The notes under the pieces were generated by a model that saw only the letters and a list, made by a program, of their open reading frames with translations, did not search any database and was not told the DNA's origin. A DNA stretch of 64,000 bases, from assembly GCA_022825895.1 (NCBI GenBank), contig JAJDVX010000022.1, positions 124,001 through 188,000 on the forward strand, read 5' to 3'. Made by a program: the position numbers and the translations under genes. Within the stretch, counting starts at the first letter, position 1, and the number at the start of each line of letters is the position of its first letter. Below are positions 1 to 8,587 of this stretch, piece after piece. Source of the stretch: Chloroflexota bacterium. GTDB taxonomy: Bacteria > Chloroflexota > UBA11872.

Positions 1-1
1 G

Positions 2-442
2 CGGGCGCTGGAGATGCTGAGTCCGTCGGATTGGGAGCTGATGCAGCGGACGAACCTGTGGGGGCTGTATGACGTGACGCAGGCGGCGCTGCCGGCGCTG
101 CGCGAAGCCGGGGCGCGGGTGGTGGTGATTTCGTCGGCCGCCGTGCAGCTTCCGGACATGTCGGGCGTGGCCTACCAGAGCACGAAGCACGGGGAAGCCG
201 GGTTCGTGTACGGAATGATGCACGAGGAGGCCGGAAACGGGATCCGGGCAACGATGATCTTCCCGGGGCTGACCGAGACGCCGATGATCGACCGGCGGCC
301 GGCGCCGACGCCGCCGGAGATGATTGCGAACGCGCTGCAGCCGGAAGACGTGGCCGAAGCGGTGCTGTTCGTGACGTCGCTGCCGCCGCGGGCGTACGTG
401 CCGGAGCTGGTTCTGCTGCCGGCGGCGATTCAGCAGCGCTGA
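2..442 (+). CDS. SDR family oxidoreductase, C-terminal part (5' end outside window)
   Basis: The reading frame is open to the left window edge, so the track start at 14 is internal. The visible part is the C-terminal half of a short-chain dehydrogenase/reductase: the strand ending in a catalytic Ser (VVVISSAAV), the YQSTK catalytic Tyr-x-x-x-Lys, and the GLTETPM loop after the sixth strand, as in classical SDRs. The NAD(P)-binding TGxxxGxG motif would lie upstream. Substrate cannot be inferred. The next gene follows on the same strand after about 67 bp. Confidence 0.9.
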   Translation, partial: RALEMLSPSDWELMQRTNLWGLYDVTQAALPALREAGARVVVISSAAVQLPDMSGVAYQSTKHGEAGFVYGMMHEEAGNGIRATMIFPGLTETPMIDRRPAPTPPEMIANALQPEDVAEAVLFVTSLPPRAYVPELVLLPAAIQQR

Positions 443-509
443 CCCGCAAGCGGCCGCCCGGCGCGGCTGCGTATGCTGGCGGGGCGGTTTGAGGTCGCGA
501 GGTTTAGCC

Positions 510-1892
510 ATGCCGTACGACCCTTCGCTCCACTTGTTTTGTCACCCCTGGGAACTGCAGACGGTGGTGCACATGCGCCGGACCTGGAATCGTCCGGGGC
601 GGGTGCAAATGGACCCGGTGCTGTCGCCTACCGAACCCTGGGAAGGCACGTCGGTCGTGACCTGGGGGACGGCGCACTACGACCCGGAGACGAAGCTCTT
701 CAAGCTCTGGTACGAGGCATGGAACGCCGAACGGCCGGAGCCGCTGGACTCAATGGTCTGCTATTCGACCTCAGCCGACGGGGTGACCTGGGACAAGCCG
801 GATCTTGGGCTATTCGAGTGGGAGGGGAGCCGCGCGAACAACATCTGCTGGGTGATGCGGGAGAGCGCACCGTGGAATTACCTGGACAGCCCGCGGGTGT
901 TCGTTGACCCGGAAGCCCCGGGCGACGAGCGGTACCGGATGGTGATCTATGCGCGTGACCGGGCGGCGCGACGCCATGCGTTTTTCGTGTTGACCAGTCC
1001 CGACGGGTTGCATTGGACCTGGCGCAACGAGCCGTTCCTGACCGAGTCGGGCGATCGGTTTCACTGCGTTCATGACGACAGGCGGGGGGAGTACTGGCTG
1101 ACCTCACGCCGCGCGCACATGGACCGGGATACCCAGGCGGATCCGCCGCTTCCGCGCATTCGCAGCGTGGAGCGCTGGCGCAGCCCGGACCTGCGCGAGT
1201 GGACGGGTCCGGAGATCCTGATGCGGCCGGACGATGCCGACCCGGTGGACACCGAGTTCTACAGCATGTATCCCATGACGGCGGGGAACGGCTACCTGGG
1301 GTACCTGGAGTTCTACGACCGGTTCGTGGAGCGCCTGCACACGGAGCTGATCGTGAGCCGGGACGGAGACCACTGGCAGCGCGTGGAGCGGACGCCGTGG
1401 CTGGACCGGGGCACCGAGGGGGCGTGGGATGACATGTGGGTGTTTCCATCCAGCAACGACCCGCTGGTCGTGGGGGACCGGATGCTGGTGCCGTTTGGCG
1501 GGCGCGGGACGGCGCACGCGGGACGGCGCTACCGGATGCGGCCGGCGCGGTGCCGCATTGGGCTGCTTGAGTTCGGGCGCGACCGCTGGGCGGCGCTCAC
1601 GGCGGGGCAGGACGGCGGGGAGTTCGTAACCGAGCCGGCGGAGGTACGCGGCGACCGTCTGACACTCAACGTGGATGCGGAGTTCGGGGACGTGCGAGTG
1701 GCGGTGCTGAACGAGCATGGCGGGGCGCTGGAGGGGTTCGGCCACGATGCGGCCGTGCCAATTGAACGCGACGCGATCGAGGCGCGGGTTTGCTGGGACA
1801 CCGGCGATTCGCTGGAGGCCTTGCGTGGCCGTCGGGTGCGCCTGCACGTCACGGCGGCGCGAGCCAGCGTGTACGGCTACAGGTTCGACTAG
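510..1892 (+). CDS. Beta-propeller glycoside hydrolase-like protein (GH32/43-like)
   Basis: About 460 residues without signal peptide. Repeated blades carry W/Y-rich strands such as YDPETKLFKLWYEAW and STSADGVTWDKPDLG, the Asp-box-like pattern of five-bladed propeller glycosidases (GH32/43/68 superfamily), including the uncharacterised forms common in marine Planctomycetes and Chloroflexi. A role in sugar or polysaccharide turnover is inferred; the catalytic acids were not assigned. The track starts at a TTG (489), but ATG 510 has GAGG seven bases upstream and begins MPYDPS, so it is preferred. Could also be a non-catalytic sugar-binding propeller. Confidence 0.75.
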   Translation: MPYDPSLHLFCHPWELQTVVHMRRTWNRPGRVQMDPVLSPTEPWEGTSVVTWGTAHYDPETKLFKLWYEAWNAERPEPLDSMVCYSTSADGVTWDKPDLGLFEWEGSRANNICWVMRESAPWNYLDSPRVFVDPEAPGDERYRMVIYARDRAARRHAFFVLTSPDGLHWTWRNEPFLTESGDRFHCVHDDRRGEYWLTSRRAHMDRDTQADPPLPRIRSVERWRSPDLREWTGPEILMRPDDADPVDTEFYSMYPMTAGNGYLGYLEFYDRFVERLHTELIVSRDGDHWQRVERTPWLDRGTEGAWDDMWVFPSSNDPLVVGDRMLVPFGGRGTAHAGRRYRMRPARCRIGLLEFGRDRWAALTAGQDGGEFVTEPAEVRGDRLTLNVDAEFGDVRVAVLNEHGGALEGFGHDAAVPIERDAIEARVCWDTGDSLEALRGRRVRLHVTAARASVYGYRFD

Positions 1893-2014
1893 CCCGGGCT
1901 TGCCGCACGGCGCGGATGCCCTAACATGGGGTCGGGTGGCACTGTGACTTCGCCGGGAGGGCCGGTGGGCGGGGTCTTGCCGCAGAGGAGCGTGTAACCA
2001 TCTCACGCCAAGCA

Positions 2015-3067
2015 TTGAACGAGAGCGCCCGTAGTTCGCGACGCGCCTTTCTTGGTCGCCTGTCGGTCGCGATTGGCGCAGCCGTGGGCGCCGGGGCGGG
2101 AGTGGTGCGAGCCGATCCGGCGACGCCGGATGTTCCGGTACCGGCGATTTACCTGCGCGAGACCGGCCATCACGTCGGCGGGCCATTCCTGGCCTGGTGG
2201 TTGCAATACGGACGCGATCGCGGGCTTGGCTGGCCGATTACGGAGCAGTTGGAAATCCGCGGCCGCCTCATGCAGTACTTCGAGCGGGGTGCGGTGGCGC
2301 TGACGCCAACGTCACGTGATCCGCTGGGCGTCATTCCCGTGAACCTGGGCCGCCCGTACGCGAGCCGGACCTCGGTGCCGCAGCCAGCGCCCGAGTCGGC
2401 GCACTTCTTCGCGCAGACAGGCACCGGAGTGCATCCCGCGATTTGGCCATTTCACCGAGAGAACGGGGGCGTTTACCGCTTCGGTTATCCGCTGGCGCCG
2501 GCGGTCATTGGCAGCGGTGGACTCTGGCAGGTATTTGAACGCGCCGTGCTCTCCGAAAGCGGCGGGCGGGTGACGGACCTGCGCCTTGGCCTGATGGAGG
2601 CGGAGCGCCAGCGCTTGCCCACGGCTCCAGTGAGGCAGGCCCGGCATGCACCGATCGTTGACCTGGCGGCATTGGAGCCGGTGCACGGGCCGCAATCCGA
2701 CCGGCACGCCAAAGTGGACCTGACGCGGCAGGTTGTGACGTTCTTCGACGGTGATGACCCGGTGCGGATCGCCGCGACCTCGACCGGTGTGTACCCGGAC
2801 TTCACGCCGCAAGGGCGCTATCGGATCTTCGTGCGGATTCCCCGCGCGCGGCTGATTTCGAACGGCAGCACGCAGGCCGTATACAACCTGGACGACGTCC
2901 AGCACATCCAGTACTTCACGGAGAGTTGGATCGGATTCCATTACGCCTATTGGCATGCCGAGTTCGGTACGGAGCGGAGCGCGGGCTGCGTGAATCTACG
3001 GCTGCACGATTCCCAGTGGGCGTGGAATTTCTGCGACCACGGGACGCGGGTGGTCGTTCACTACTAG
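2015..3067 (+). CDS. Tat-exported L,D-transpeptidase (YkuD domain)
   Basis: N-terminus SSRRAFLGRL followed by an Ala/Gly-rich hydrophobic stretch is a Tat signal. Residues about 45-190 hold two copies of an aromatic/Gly repeat (WLQYGRDRGLGWPITE, later FHRENGGVYRFGYPL) common in Chloroflexi cell-surface proteins. The C-terminus is a YkuD domain with the SAGCVNLRL catalytic motif, Cys near residue 325. Predicted to cross-link or tether peptidoglycan outside the membrane. The start is uncertain: TTG 2015 is the only canonical start, but the only good Shine-Dalgarno (GAGGAG, 1985-1990) is better spaced to an in-frame ATC at 2000. Confidence 0.85.
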   Translation: MNESARSSRRAFLGRLSVAIGAAVGAGAGVVRADPATPDVPVPAIYLRETGHHVGGPFLAWWLQYGRDRGLGWPITEQLEIRGRLMQYFERGAVALTPTSRDPLGVIPVNLGRPYASRTSVPQPAPESAHFFAQTGTGVHPAIWPFHRENGGVYRFGYPLAPAVIGSGGLWQVFERAVLSESGGRVTDLRLGLMEAERQRLPTAPVRQARHAPIVDLAALEPVHGPQSDRHAKVDLTRQVVTFFDGDDPVRIAATSTGVYPDFTPQGRYRIFVRIPRARLISNGSTQAVYNLDDVQHIQYFTESWIGFHYAYWHAEFGTERSAGCVNLRLHDSQWAWNFCDHGTRVVVHY

Positions 3068-3136
3068 ACCGCGCCGACGATCCTGGAGTCGCGCCTATGA
3101 TGGCGCGGCGACGAGTTTCAACTCCAGAGTGAATCG

Positions 3137-3571
3137 GTGACCGCATCCCTTGAGGAATTGCCCCCGACGTCGTCGGTCATCTTTGTCTGCGTGCACAACG
3201 CCGGGCGCAGCCAGATGGCCGAGGGCTTACTGCGGGCAGCCGCGGGCGGACGAATCAGCGTCAAGTCGGCAGGTACGGCCCCCGGGGAACGCGTGAATCC
3301 GATGGCAGTTCGGGCGATGCGGGACGTGGGCATTGAGATTGGCGACGCGTCACCATCTCGGTTGACAGACGAGGACGTAGCCGCGGCCGACCTCTGCATC
3401 ACGATGGGGTGCGGCGATCGGTGTCCGCTGGTGCCCGGGACGGAGTACCGCGACTGGCCGGTGGACGATCCGTCGGGCCAGGCGATCGATGTGGTTCGGC
3501 GCATCCGCGACGACATTTCCGCGCGCGTGCAGGCCCTGGTGGCCGAACTGGCGCCGGATATCGCGGGTTGA
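3137..3571 (+). CDS. arsC: Arsenate reductase ArsC / low-molecular-weight phosphatase family
   Basis: 144 residues, the usual length. The P-loop CVHNAGRS gives CX5R with Cys18 and Arg24; the general-acid Asp lies in DWPVDDPSG. The MGCGDRCP segment supplies the extra cysteines used for the intramolecular disulfide relay in thioredoxin-coupled ArsC, favouring arsenate reduction over plain tyrosine phosphatase activity. GTG start at 3137. TATGAT at 3096-3101 is a possible -10 element in the gap after the L,D-transpeptidase. No arsenite pump is nearby. The stop overlaps the next gene's TTG as TTGA. Confidence 0.88.
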   Translation: MTASLEELPPTSSVIFVCVHNAGRSQMAEGLLRAAAGGRISVKSAGTAPGERVNPMAVRAMRDVGIEIGDASPSRLTDEDVAAADLCITMGCGDRCPLVPGTEYRDWPVDDPSGQAIDVVRRIRDDISARVQALVAELAPDIAG

Positions 3572-4149
3572 GCCGGAACTGGCTCCTGGCGGGGCTGGCG
3601 TCGGCGCTGATCGCGGCGGCCGTCGTGGTCGTGGCGATTGACGTGGACGAGTCCACGCTGGCCCCCACGCAAGCCGGGCCAACGCCTACGCCCGAGGAGC
3701 GCGCCGCCAGGTTGATGCGGACGTTCGTGTCGCGGGTCATCGAGCAGGAACTGCGGCCACGAGTGGTCGAACTGGAGGGCACCCGAATCATCGATGGCAG
3801 CAGCGGCACGGCGACGGTGCAGCGGGTCGTGGACGGCGATCGGGTCGACGTACGAATCGCGTTCGACGGCTATGCGTTGCTGCTGGATCCCAACGTGACG
3901 GTTGAGAACGAGATCCAGGCCGACGGCACGGTGCACTACACGCGCGGCGGGGACGGCGGCGGGATGCGGGTGAGCGGGACGGACGTTCGCCTTGGCGTCT
4001 TCGACGCGCAAGGGCGCGATCCGGGCCGTGACGCGGCCGGACGGTTCACGTTTGATCTGCGCGGCAACGACATTGCGACGCTGGCCGGCGACGCGGTGCG
4101 AAACGGTGAAGAGGAGTTGAAGATTCGGCCGGCGACGCCCGCGGCCTAG
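3568..4149 (+). CDS. Single-pass membrane-anchored protein of unknown function
   Basis: The track ORF begins at 3409, but the coding signal starts at LSRNWLLAG; TTG 3568 overlaps the arsC stop as TTGA, a typical coupled start, giving about 193 residues. A signal anchor (residues 5-23) is followed by a Thr/Pro linker and a soluble beta-rich domain with a conserved-looking VQRVVDGDRVDVRIAFDGY segment. No family recognised. Likely outside the membrane. Translational coupling to arsC is seen; a functional link is not established. Its stop shares CTAG with the convergent HD gene. Confidence 0.65.
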   Translation: MSRNWLLAGLASALIAAAVVVVAIDVDESTLAPTQAGPTPTPEERAARLMRTFVSRVIEQELRPRVVELEGTRIIDGSSGTATVQRVVDGDRVDVRIAFDGYALLLDPNVTVENEIQADGTVHYTRGGDGGGMRVSGTDVRLGVFDAQGRDPGRDAAGRFTFDLRGNDIATLAGDAVRNGEEELKIRPATPAA

Positions 4150-4730
4150 TCCTCGACGAGTTGGCCGCCGGCCTGCAAGACGCGCCAGAAGGCGTAGTCG
4201 GCCTGGTGGACGATCTGGTTGATGAGGCTGCGTTGAACCAGTTCGCCTTCGCCGGAGTGGCCGCCGGCGACATGGGCGACTTCCTCTGGCAAGCCCACGG
4301 TGAGACAAATGTGGACGCCGTAGCCGGGGTGGCGGACGGAAGGCCAACCGGTTCGGCCCCGTTCTGACGCCCAGCGGGCCTGGTTTTCGGGATCGAACTC
4401 CCAGGGCTTGCCGACGTCATGACAGAGGGCGGCGGCGATCAGCAGATCGCGGTCGTATTCCAGGCCAGGGAACAGACTTCCCAGTTCGTTCGCGATGGCG
4501 ACGGCGAGCCGGGTGACGCCGCGGATATGGTCGGTCTGCGTGCCGTCCTCGAGCGGTGGGGTGTCGGGGTTGCCGGAGCCGCGAATGTCGGCGATGGCGC
4601 CGAAGGAACTTTGCGAGAGGGCCAGCGCCCAGGCCTCAACGACTTTGACCGCCAGGTCCGCGTCTTCGATCCACTCGACTTCGGGCAACTCGGCCCGCAC
4701 TCGCGCGCGTTGCGTGTCGTCGACGGTCAC
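4146..4730 (-). CDS. HD-domain metal-dependent phosphohydrolase
   Basis: 194 residues, GTG start with GGAGAG eight bases upstream. HD-superfamily metal ligands are visible: His68 in TDH, His104-Asp105 in CHDVGK, and His134/His140 in RHPGYGVH. This is the pattern of nucleotide or small phosphoester hydrolases. Substrate unknown. Tail-to-tail overlap of 4 nt with the preceding plus-strand gene. Confidence 0.82.
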   Translation of the reverse strand: MTVDDTQRARVRAELPEVEWIEDADLAVKVVEAWALALSQSSFGAIADIRGSGNPDTPPLEDGTQTDHIRGVTRLAVAIANELGSLFPGLEYDRDLLIAAALCHDVGKPWEFDPENQARWASERGRTGWPSVRHPGYGVHICLTVGLPEEVAHVAGGHSGEGELVQRSLINQIVHQADYAFWRVLQAGGQLVED

Positions 4731-4800
4731 GATGCACTCTCCGGGTACGGGTGGGCAGGAATCAAGTGTATTCCCGACGCTCGGCCCGGCGTGGTCGTGC

Positions 4801-5136
4801 CTAGCTGATCTGGTAGACGAGCGTCTGCACGTGAATCAGGTCGTCGCTGATGATGAAGGTGTCCACGCCCTGGGCGGTACGCCCGTCCTCGTGGGTACCC
4901 GACCAGGTGAGCAGCACGGCGTCGCCCTCCACGGTGACGGATTCCTGCCGTGCTGCAAACCCCGCAAGGTCGGAAAACAGCGCCTCGAAGAAGGCGCGAC
5001 AGCCGGCGTGACCGATATGCACCTGCCCGGGCTGCATGAGCCTGGCGTCGGCCGCGTAGTCGGCGGCGATGGCGTCAAAATCGCCGGACTGCACCGCGTC
5101 CCAATGTCGCTGAAATACCGCTTCGGGGTTCGCCAT
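4801..5136 (-). CDS. SnoaL-like / NTF2-fold protein
   Basis: About 111 residues with the cone-shaped SnoaL/DUF4440 pattern: VFQRHWDAVQSGDFDAIAADYAADA helix, strand with HIGHAGCRAFFEALF, and C-terminal beta strands. Members are small isomerases, hydrolases or ligand binders; function unassigned. The track starts at TTG 5160, but ATG 5136 is preceded by GGAG at good spacing and matches the family N-terminus (MANPEAVFQ). Confidence 0.8.
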   Translation of the reverse strand: MANPEAVFQRHWDAVQSGDFDAIAADYAADARLMQPGQVHIGHAGCRAFFEALFSDLAGFAARQESVTVEGDAVLLTWSGTHEDGRTAQGVDTFIISDDLIHVQTLVYQIS

Positions 5137-5254
5137 GAGTTCACGCTCCGGGTGAGCCAAGCCGTGTGTACCCTACGGCATCCCCGCAGCCGAGAGCCGC
5201 GCGACGCCGCCGACCTGCCTCGCTACAACCAGGCCGGCGGCGCCCGGAGGCGGC

Positions 5255-6283
5255 TTACTCGATTCCTTCGTACCAGCCGACGCCGAAGATCAGGTCGCCG
5301 ACCCGCACGACCCAGGAGTGCTTGGGCGCGTCCTCGCGGGTCTGCGGATGGGTGAACAGGTAGCTCACCCAGGCGCCGCCGCTCTCCTCGGTTACGGCGG
5401 CCATGGCTTCACCGTAGTTGAAGCCGTTGGCGTCAATGCGCTCGCGGGTCGTGCCGACGATGTCCGGGCGGTTGGCGTTCGCCACGGAGTAGAGCACGCC
5501 GTCCCGGTCTTCGATGACAAAGACGTACCAGGGGCCGTCCGCGCTCTCCGGCGTGTTGTAGTAGGCCAGCGTTTCATCACGGCCTATGGAGTCGTGAAGA
5601 TCGACGGCCCGCTGCACCAGGGCCTGCGTGTAGCCGGGCAGGTCGGCCTTGGACGGGCCTGGCTCGTACCAGCCCGAGCCGAAGACCAGGCCGTCGTGCC
5701 GGACGACCCAGGAGTGCTTGGCCTGGGGTTCGCCAGTCTCGGTGTTTACCCACGAATAGGACGACCAGGCGCCCTCGGGCGTCGCATCCGCCAGGACTAC
5801 GAGGCCAGCCGGAAAGCGGTCGGGACCGACGACGTCGCGCGCATGGAGTCCCACGATCGCGGGGGTGGGCGCGTGTGCGATGAGCACATCGCTCTCGTCG
5901 AAGATGAAGACGTACCACGGCCCGTCTGTGCTCTCCGGGGCGTTGTAGTAGTCGAGCGTGGCCTGGAGGCCCTGGGTGTTGTACCGGTTGATCGCGCGTT
6001 CGACGAAGGCCTGGGAGTAGGCCGCGGGATCGGACCTGGCGGGAAGCTGGTACGGCCGGGCGCCGAACCGGAAACCGGAGTCCGCGTGTTCGCTTCGACA
6101 GACGGCCTCGGCCTGGTCGCCGTGGACGCGCTGGTAGATCCCGACGTTGTGATGATTGCCGCGTCCGGCTTCGATGAGGTCGTTGATTTCAACGCAGGTG
6201 GTCGGCCAATCGGCCAACGCCGCCGCGGCTGTGATTCCAAGGAGTGAGACGACACCAACGATCGCAAGAACCACGCGCTTCAT
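5255..6283 (-). CDS. Secreted protein with two Cache-like domains
   Basis: 342 residues. An N-terminal Sec signal (MKRVVLAIVGVVSLL, cleavage after ALA) is followed by two tandem homologous modules of about 125 residues, each with YNTPES/YNAPES, DGPWYVFxxDE, a VGxxxR segment and KHSWVVRxxxLxFGxGWYE. This matches extracellular Cache sensors, but no transmembrane segment, HAMP, kinase or methyl-acceptor domain follows. It may act as a soluble periplasmic ligand-binding protein. Strong RBS (GGGGAGG) six bases before the start and a TATATT -10 upstream. Confidence 0.8.
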   Translation of the reverse strand: MKRVVLAIVGVVSLLGITAAAALADWPTTCVEINDLIEAGRGNHHNVGIYQRVHGDQAEAVCRSEHADSGFRFGARPYQLPARSDPAAYSQAFVERAINRYNTQGLQATLDYYNAPESTDGPWYVFIFDESDVLIAHAPTPAIVGLHARDVVGPDRFPAGLVVLADATPEGAWSSYSWVNTETGEPQAKHSWVVRHDGLVFGSGWYEPGPSKADLPGYTQALVQRAVDLHDSIGRDETLAYYNTPESADGPWYVFVIEDRDGVLYSVANANRPDIVGTTRERIDANGFNYGEAMAAVTEESGGAWVSYLFTHPQTREDAPKHSWVVRVGDLIFGVGWYEGIE

Positions 6284-6314
6284 GCTTTACCTCCCCGCCC
6301 GAGAAGCCTGAACA

Positions 6315-6345
6315 AATATAGGCCACAGGGATGGCTGTCGGGCAA
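6315..6345 (-). promoter_or_regulatory. Candidate sigma-70 promoter for the Cache protein
   Basis: On the minus strand, TTGCCC (-35, 6340-6345) and TATATT (-10, 6315-6320) are separated by 19 bp, 32 bp before the start codon. Spacing is slightly long; the AT-rich -10 stands out in this GC-rich DNA. Confidence 0.45.
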
Positions 6346-6391
6346 TTGAGACGGCTGTCGCGGTTCCGACCGACTCGAGCGTCTGCGGCGC

Positions 6392-8587
6392 TCAGCCGCC
6401 GTCCCTGGTTCCGAAGTCGCGCCAGCCCCAGTCGAGACGCAGGCGGGGCATCGAAAACTCGAAGTACCAGCGAATGGAGATCGGCTCCCGCGCGTCGCCC
6501 AGGGAGGCGTAGAAGAGCGCGGCGCGGCCGGGGACCTCGTTCACGATGCGGACCGGCGTAATGTCGTGGAAGTGCCTTGGGTCCTCGTTGGCAGCCAGGT
6601 ATTCGAGCAATTGCACCTCGTGGGGCTCGGCGTCGTTGGGACGGACGGCCGCCAGGTCGATGGGTTCGTGTTGATTCCAGGCGGGCAGGTCGCCGCCGGC
6701 ACCCGAAGTTGCGACGCTGCACGTGACCCAGATCGGAGTGCTCCAGGCGTACTCGCCGTCGACCTGGCGCAGGCGGACGTAGTAGGCGGCCTCGGGGCGC
6801 GGATCCGAGTCGTGGAACTCGAGGGCGGCGTCCAGGGTGTTGGGATGCCACGCGGCCAGGGCACGATCGTCGCGGAGCAGGTCGATTCGCTCGATCGGCG
6901 CGCAGGCGTGGGCGGTGATTGCGATGTGGGGATTGTCGTCGACTTCGACTTCGGAGCCGGCCGGGTGGCCGTTGGCTCGAACGTCCAGGATGATGCGGGC
7001 GCCGGTGGTCGCATACGTGCGGCGGCTGATCACCGCGTTCCAGATGGCGTGGCGCTCGCAGTGCTCGGCGCGGACCGCGGCGACCGGACCGCAGCCAATG
7101 GCGCAGTCGCGGATGTTCAGGTGATTGCCGAACCGTCCGCGAAAGAGGTGGGCGGCCATGGGCGCGGCCAGCAGGGGAAGGTGGGTGTCGCCGGAGGCGA
7201 TGACGGCGGGGCGATGGCCGTGACGGAGCGCGCGTTGCAATATCCATTCGGCCGAGCCGTGACCGCTGGCCACTTCGACCACCGGCTCGTGCGCGGTCGG
7301 GTAGGCCTCCCAGTCGGCCGGGCCACCGCCGACGTGGGCTTCGAGCAGGACGTCGGTGCGCTCGCCGTAGGCTTCCACCAGGTCGTCCATTTCGGCCCAG
7401 GCCGGTGCGTGGCGCTCCTCCCAATCGCGAAATATGACATTGCGGTCGCCGCCGACACTGGGATGCGCCTCCCCGGCCAGGTACGGGACGTAGGTTCCGG
7501 GCTCATCGTTGGAGCGGTAGGCCGCCTGGTGGGCTTCCCAGACCGCCGGCCGGTGCGTCTGGTCGGGCGGGGCCATGGGGCCGGGGGCGGCAAAGTCGAG
7601 GCGGGCCTGGCCGCGCGCCTGGGCGTGCCGGCCGGACGGATGGAGGATCGGCGTCGGGTCGTCCATGAGCCCCATGCTGACGTCGCCCCAACTGTGGGAG
7701 TGCAGGTCGCCCCAGAGCACGAGCGACTCGGGATTGGACTGGACGAGGATCGGGTTGCTGAGCGCGGAGAGCCCGTGCTGGCAGTCGCGTGCCTTGATGC
7801 GGATCAGGCCGGGCGCCTGGGCGTTGACGCCTTCAATGATGGCGAGGCCTGAGTTCTCCGGACCGAATTCGACGCGGCTCGGGAGGCCGGTAAGCGACGC
7901 AGTCTCGTCGCGCAGCGCCACCGCTCCGGTGTACTGCGTGCAGACGTTGTGGTTGCGGTCGTAGACGGCGAGGTGCAGGGCAAACGGTTCGCCCGGACGA
8001 GCGATGGAGGGGCCCAGGAGGCGCAGGAGCGTTGGTTGGGGGTCCGATTCCACCTGAATGCGAGTCTCGCCGTTCCTCAGCTGGCGATAGGCGAGGCTGC
8101 CGCTGCGGTCAACCGAAAGGACGATGCGGCCCTGGCAGGTAACGTCGTAGACCTCGCTGCCGGGACCGCCGCGGCTGGTGTCGCCGACCACCAGGCATAG
8201 CTGGTCGCCTGGCAGCAGCGTTCCGCGTTCGACCACGATGCGAGCAATTGGCGGCGAGTTCGCCTGGTTGAGTTCGTTGAGCTCCAACCGCACCCGTGCA
8301 TCCGTCCTGGTCCGCAGCGCGACGAAGTCGCGGCCGCGCGGGCGGGCGTCCTGGATGCTGTGCGACAGCAGGAAGCCATAACGCTCGAAAAAGAAGCCGC
8401 CGCCTGCGGCCACCGGGGCTTCGACTTCGATTCGAAACTCCCAGGTTCCGACGGCGCCGGCGGTGAGCCGGAGGTCCGGCCCCCTGACGCTCGGTCCGTC
8501 GGCCGGATGAAAAGTGACCTCGAGACGGCCCGGTTCGTTGCCGCCTCGTACCCGGTACGGAAGCGTTGTGGGCGTGCCCGGCGTCAC
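6392..8587 (-). CDS. DUF3604 family protein (PHP-like fold)
   Basis: About 731 residues. The track ORF extends upstream into the aminotransferase gene; GTG 8587 overlaps that gene's TGA as GTGA and gives a sensible N-terminus. Residues about 1-290 are beta-rich; the central part starts at LWGDLHSHSWGD, the PHP-like metal motif, and continues to ASGHGSAEWILQRAL and ASGDTHLP. Family DUF3604 is widespread in marine bacteria and probably hydrolytic; substrate unknown. No signal peptide, so probably cytoplasmic. Last gene of the run icd-purE-aminotransferase-DUF3604. Confidence 0.85.
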   Translation of the reverse strand: MTPGTPTTLPYRVRGGNEPGRLEVTFHPADGPSVRGPDLRLTAGAVGTWEFRIEVEAPVAAGGGFFFERYGFLLSHSIQDARPRGRDFVALRTRTDARVRLELNELNQANSPPIARIVVERGTLLPGDQLCLVVGDTSRGGPGSEVYDVTCQGRIVLSVDRSGSLAYRQLRNGETRIQVESDPQPTLLRLLGPSIARPGEPFALHLAVYDRNHNVCTQYTGAVALRDETASLTGLPSRVEFGPENSGLAIIEGVNAQAPGLIRIKARDCQHGLSALSNPILVQSNPESLVLWGDLHSHSWGDVSMGLMDDPTPILHPSGRHAQARGQARLDFAAPGPMAPPDQTHRPAVWEAHQAAYRSNDEPGTYVPYLAGEAHPSVGGDRNVIFRDWEERHAPAWAEMDDLVEAYGERTDVLLEAHVGGGPADWEAYPTAHEPVVEVASGHGSAEWILQRALRHGHRPAVIASGDTHLPLLAAPMAAHLFRGRFGNHLNIRDCAIGCGPVAAVRAEHCERHAIWNAVISRRTYATTGARIILDVRANGHPAGSEVEVDDNPHIAITAHACAPIERIDLLRDDRALAAWHPNTLDAALEFHDSDPRPEAAYYVRLRQVDGEYAWSTPIWVTCSVATSGAGGDLPAWNQHEPIDLAAVRPNDAEPHEVQLLEYLAANEDPRHFHDITPVRIVNEVPGRAALFYASLGDAREPISIRWYFEFSMPRLRLDWGWRDFGTRDGG

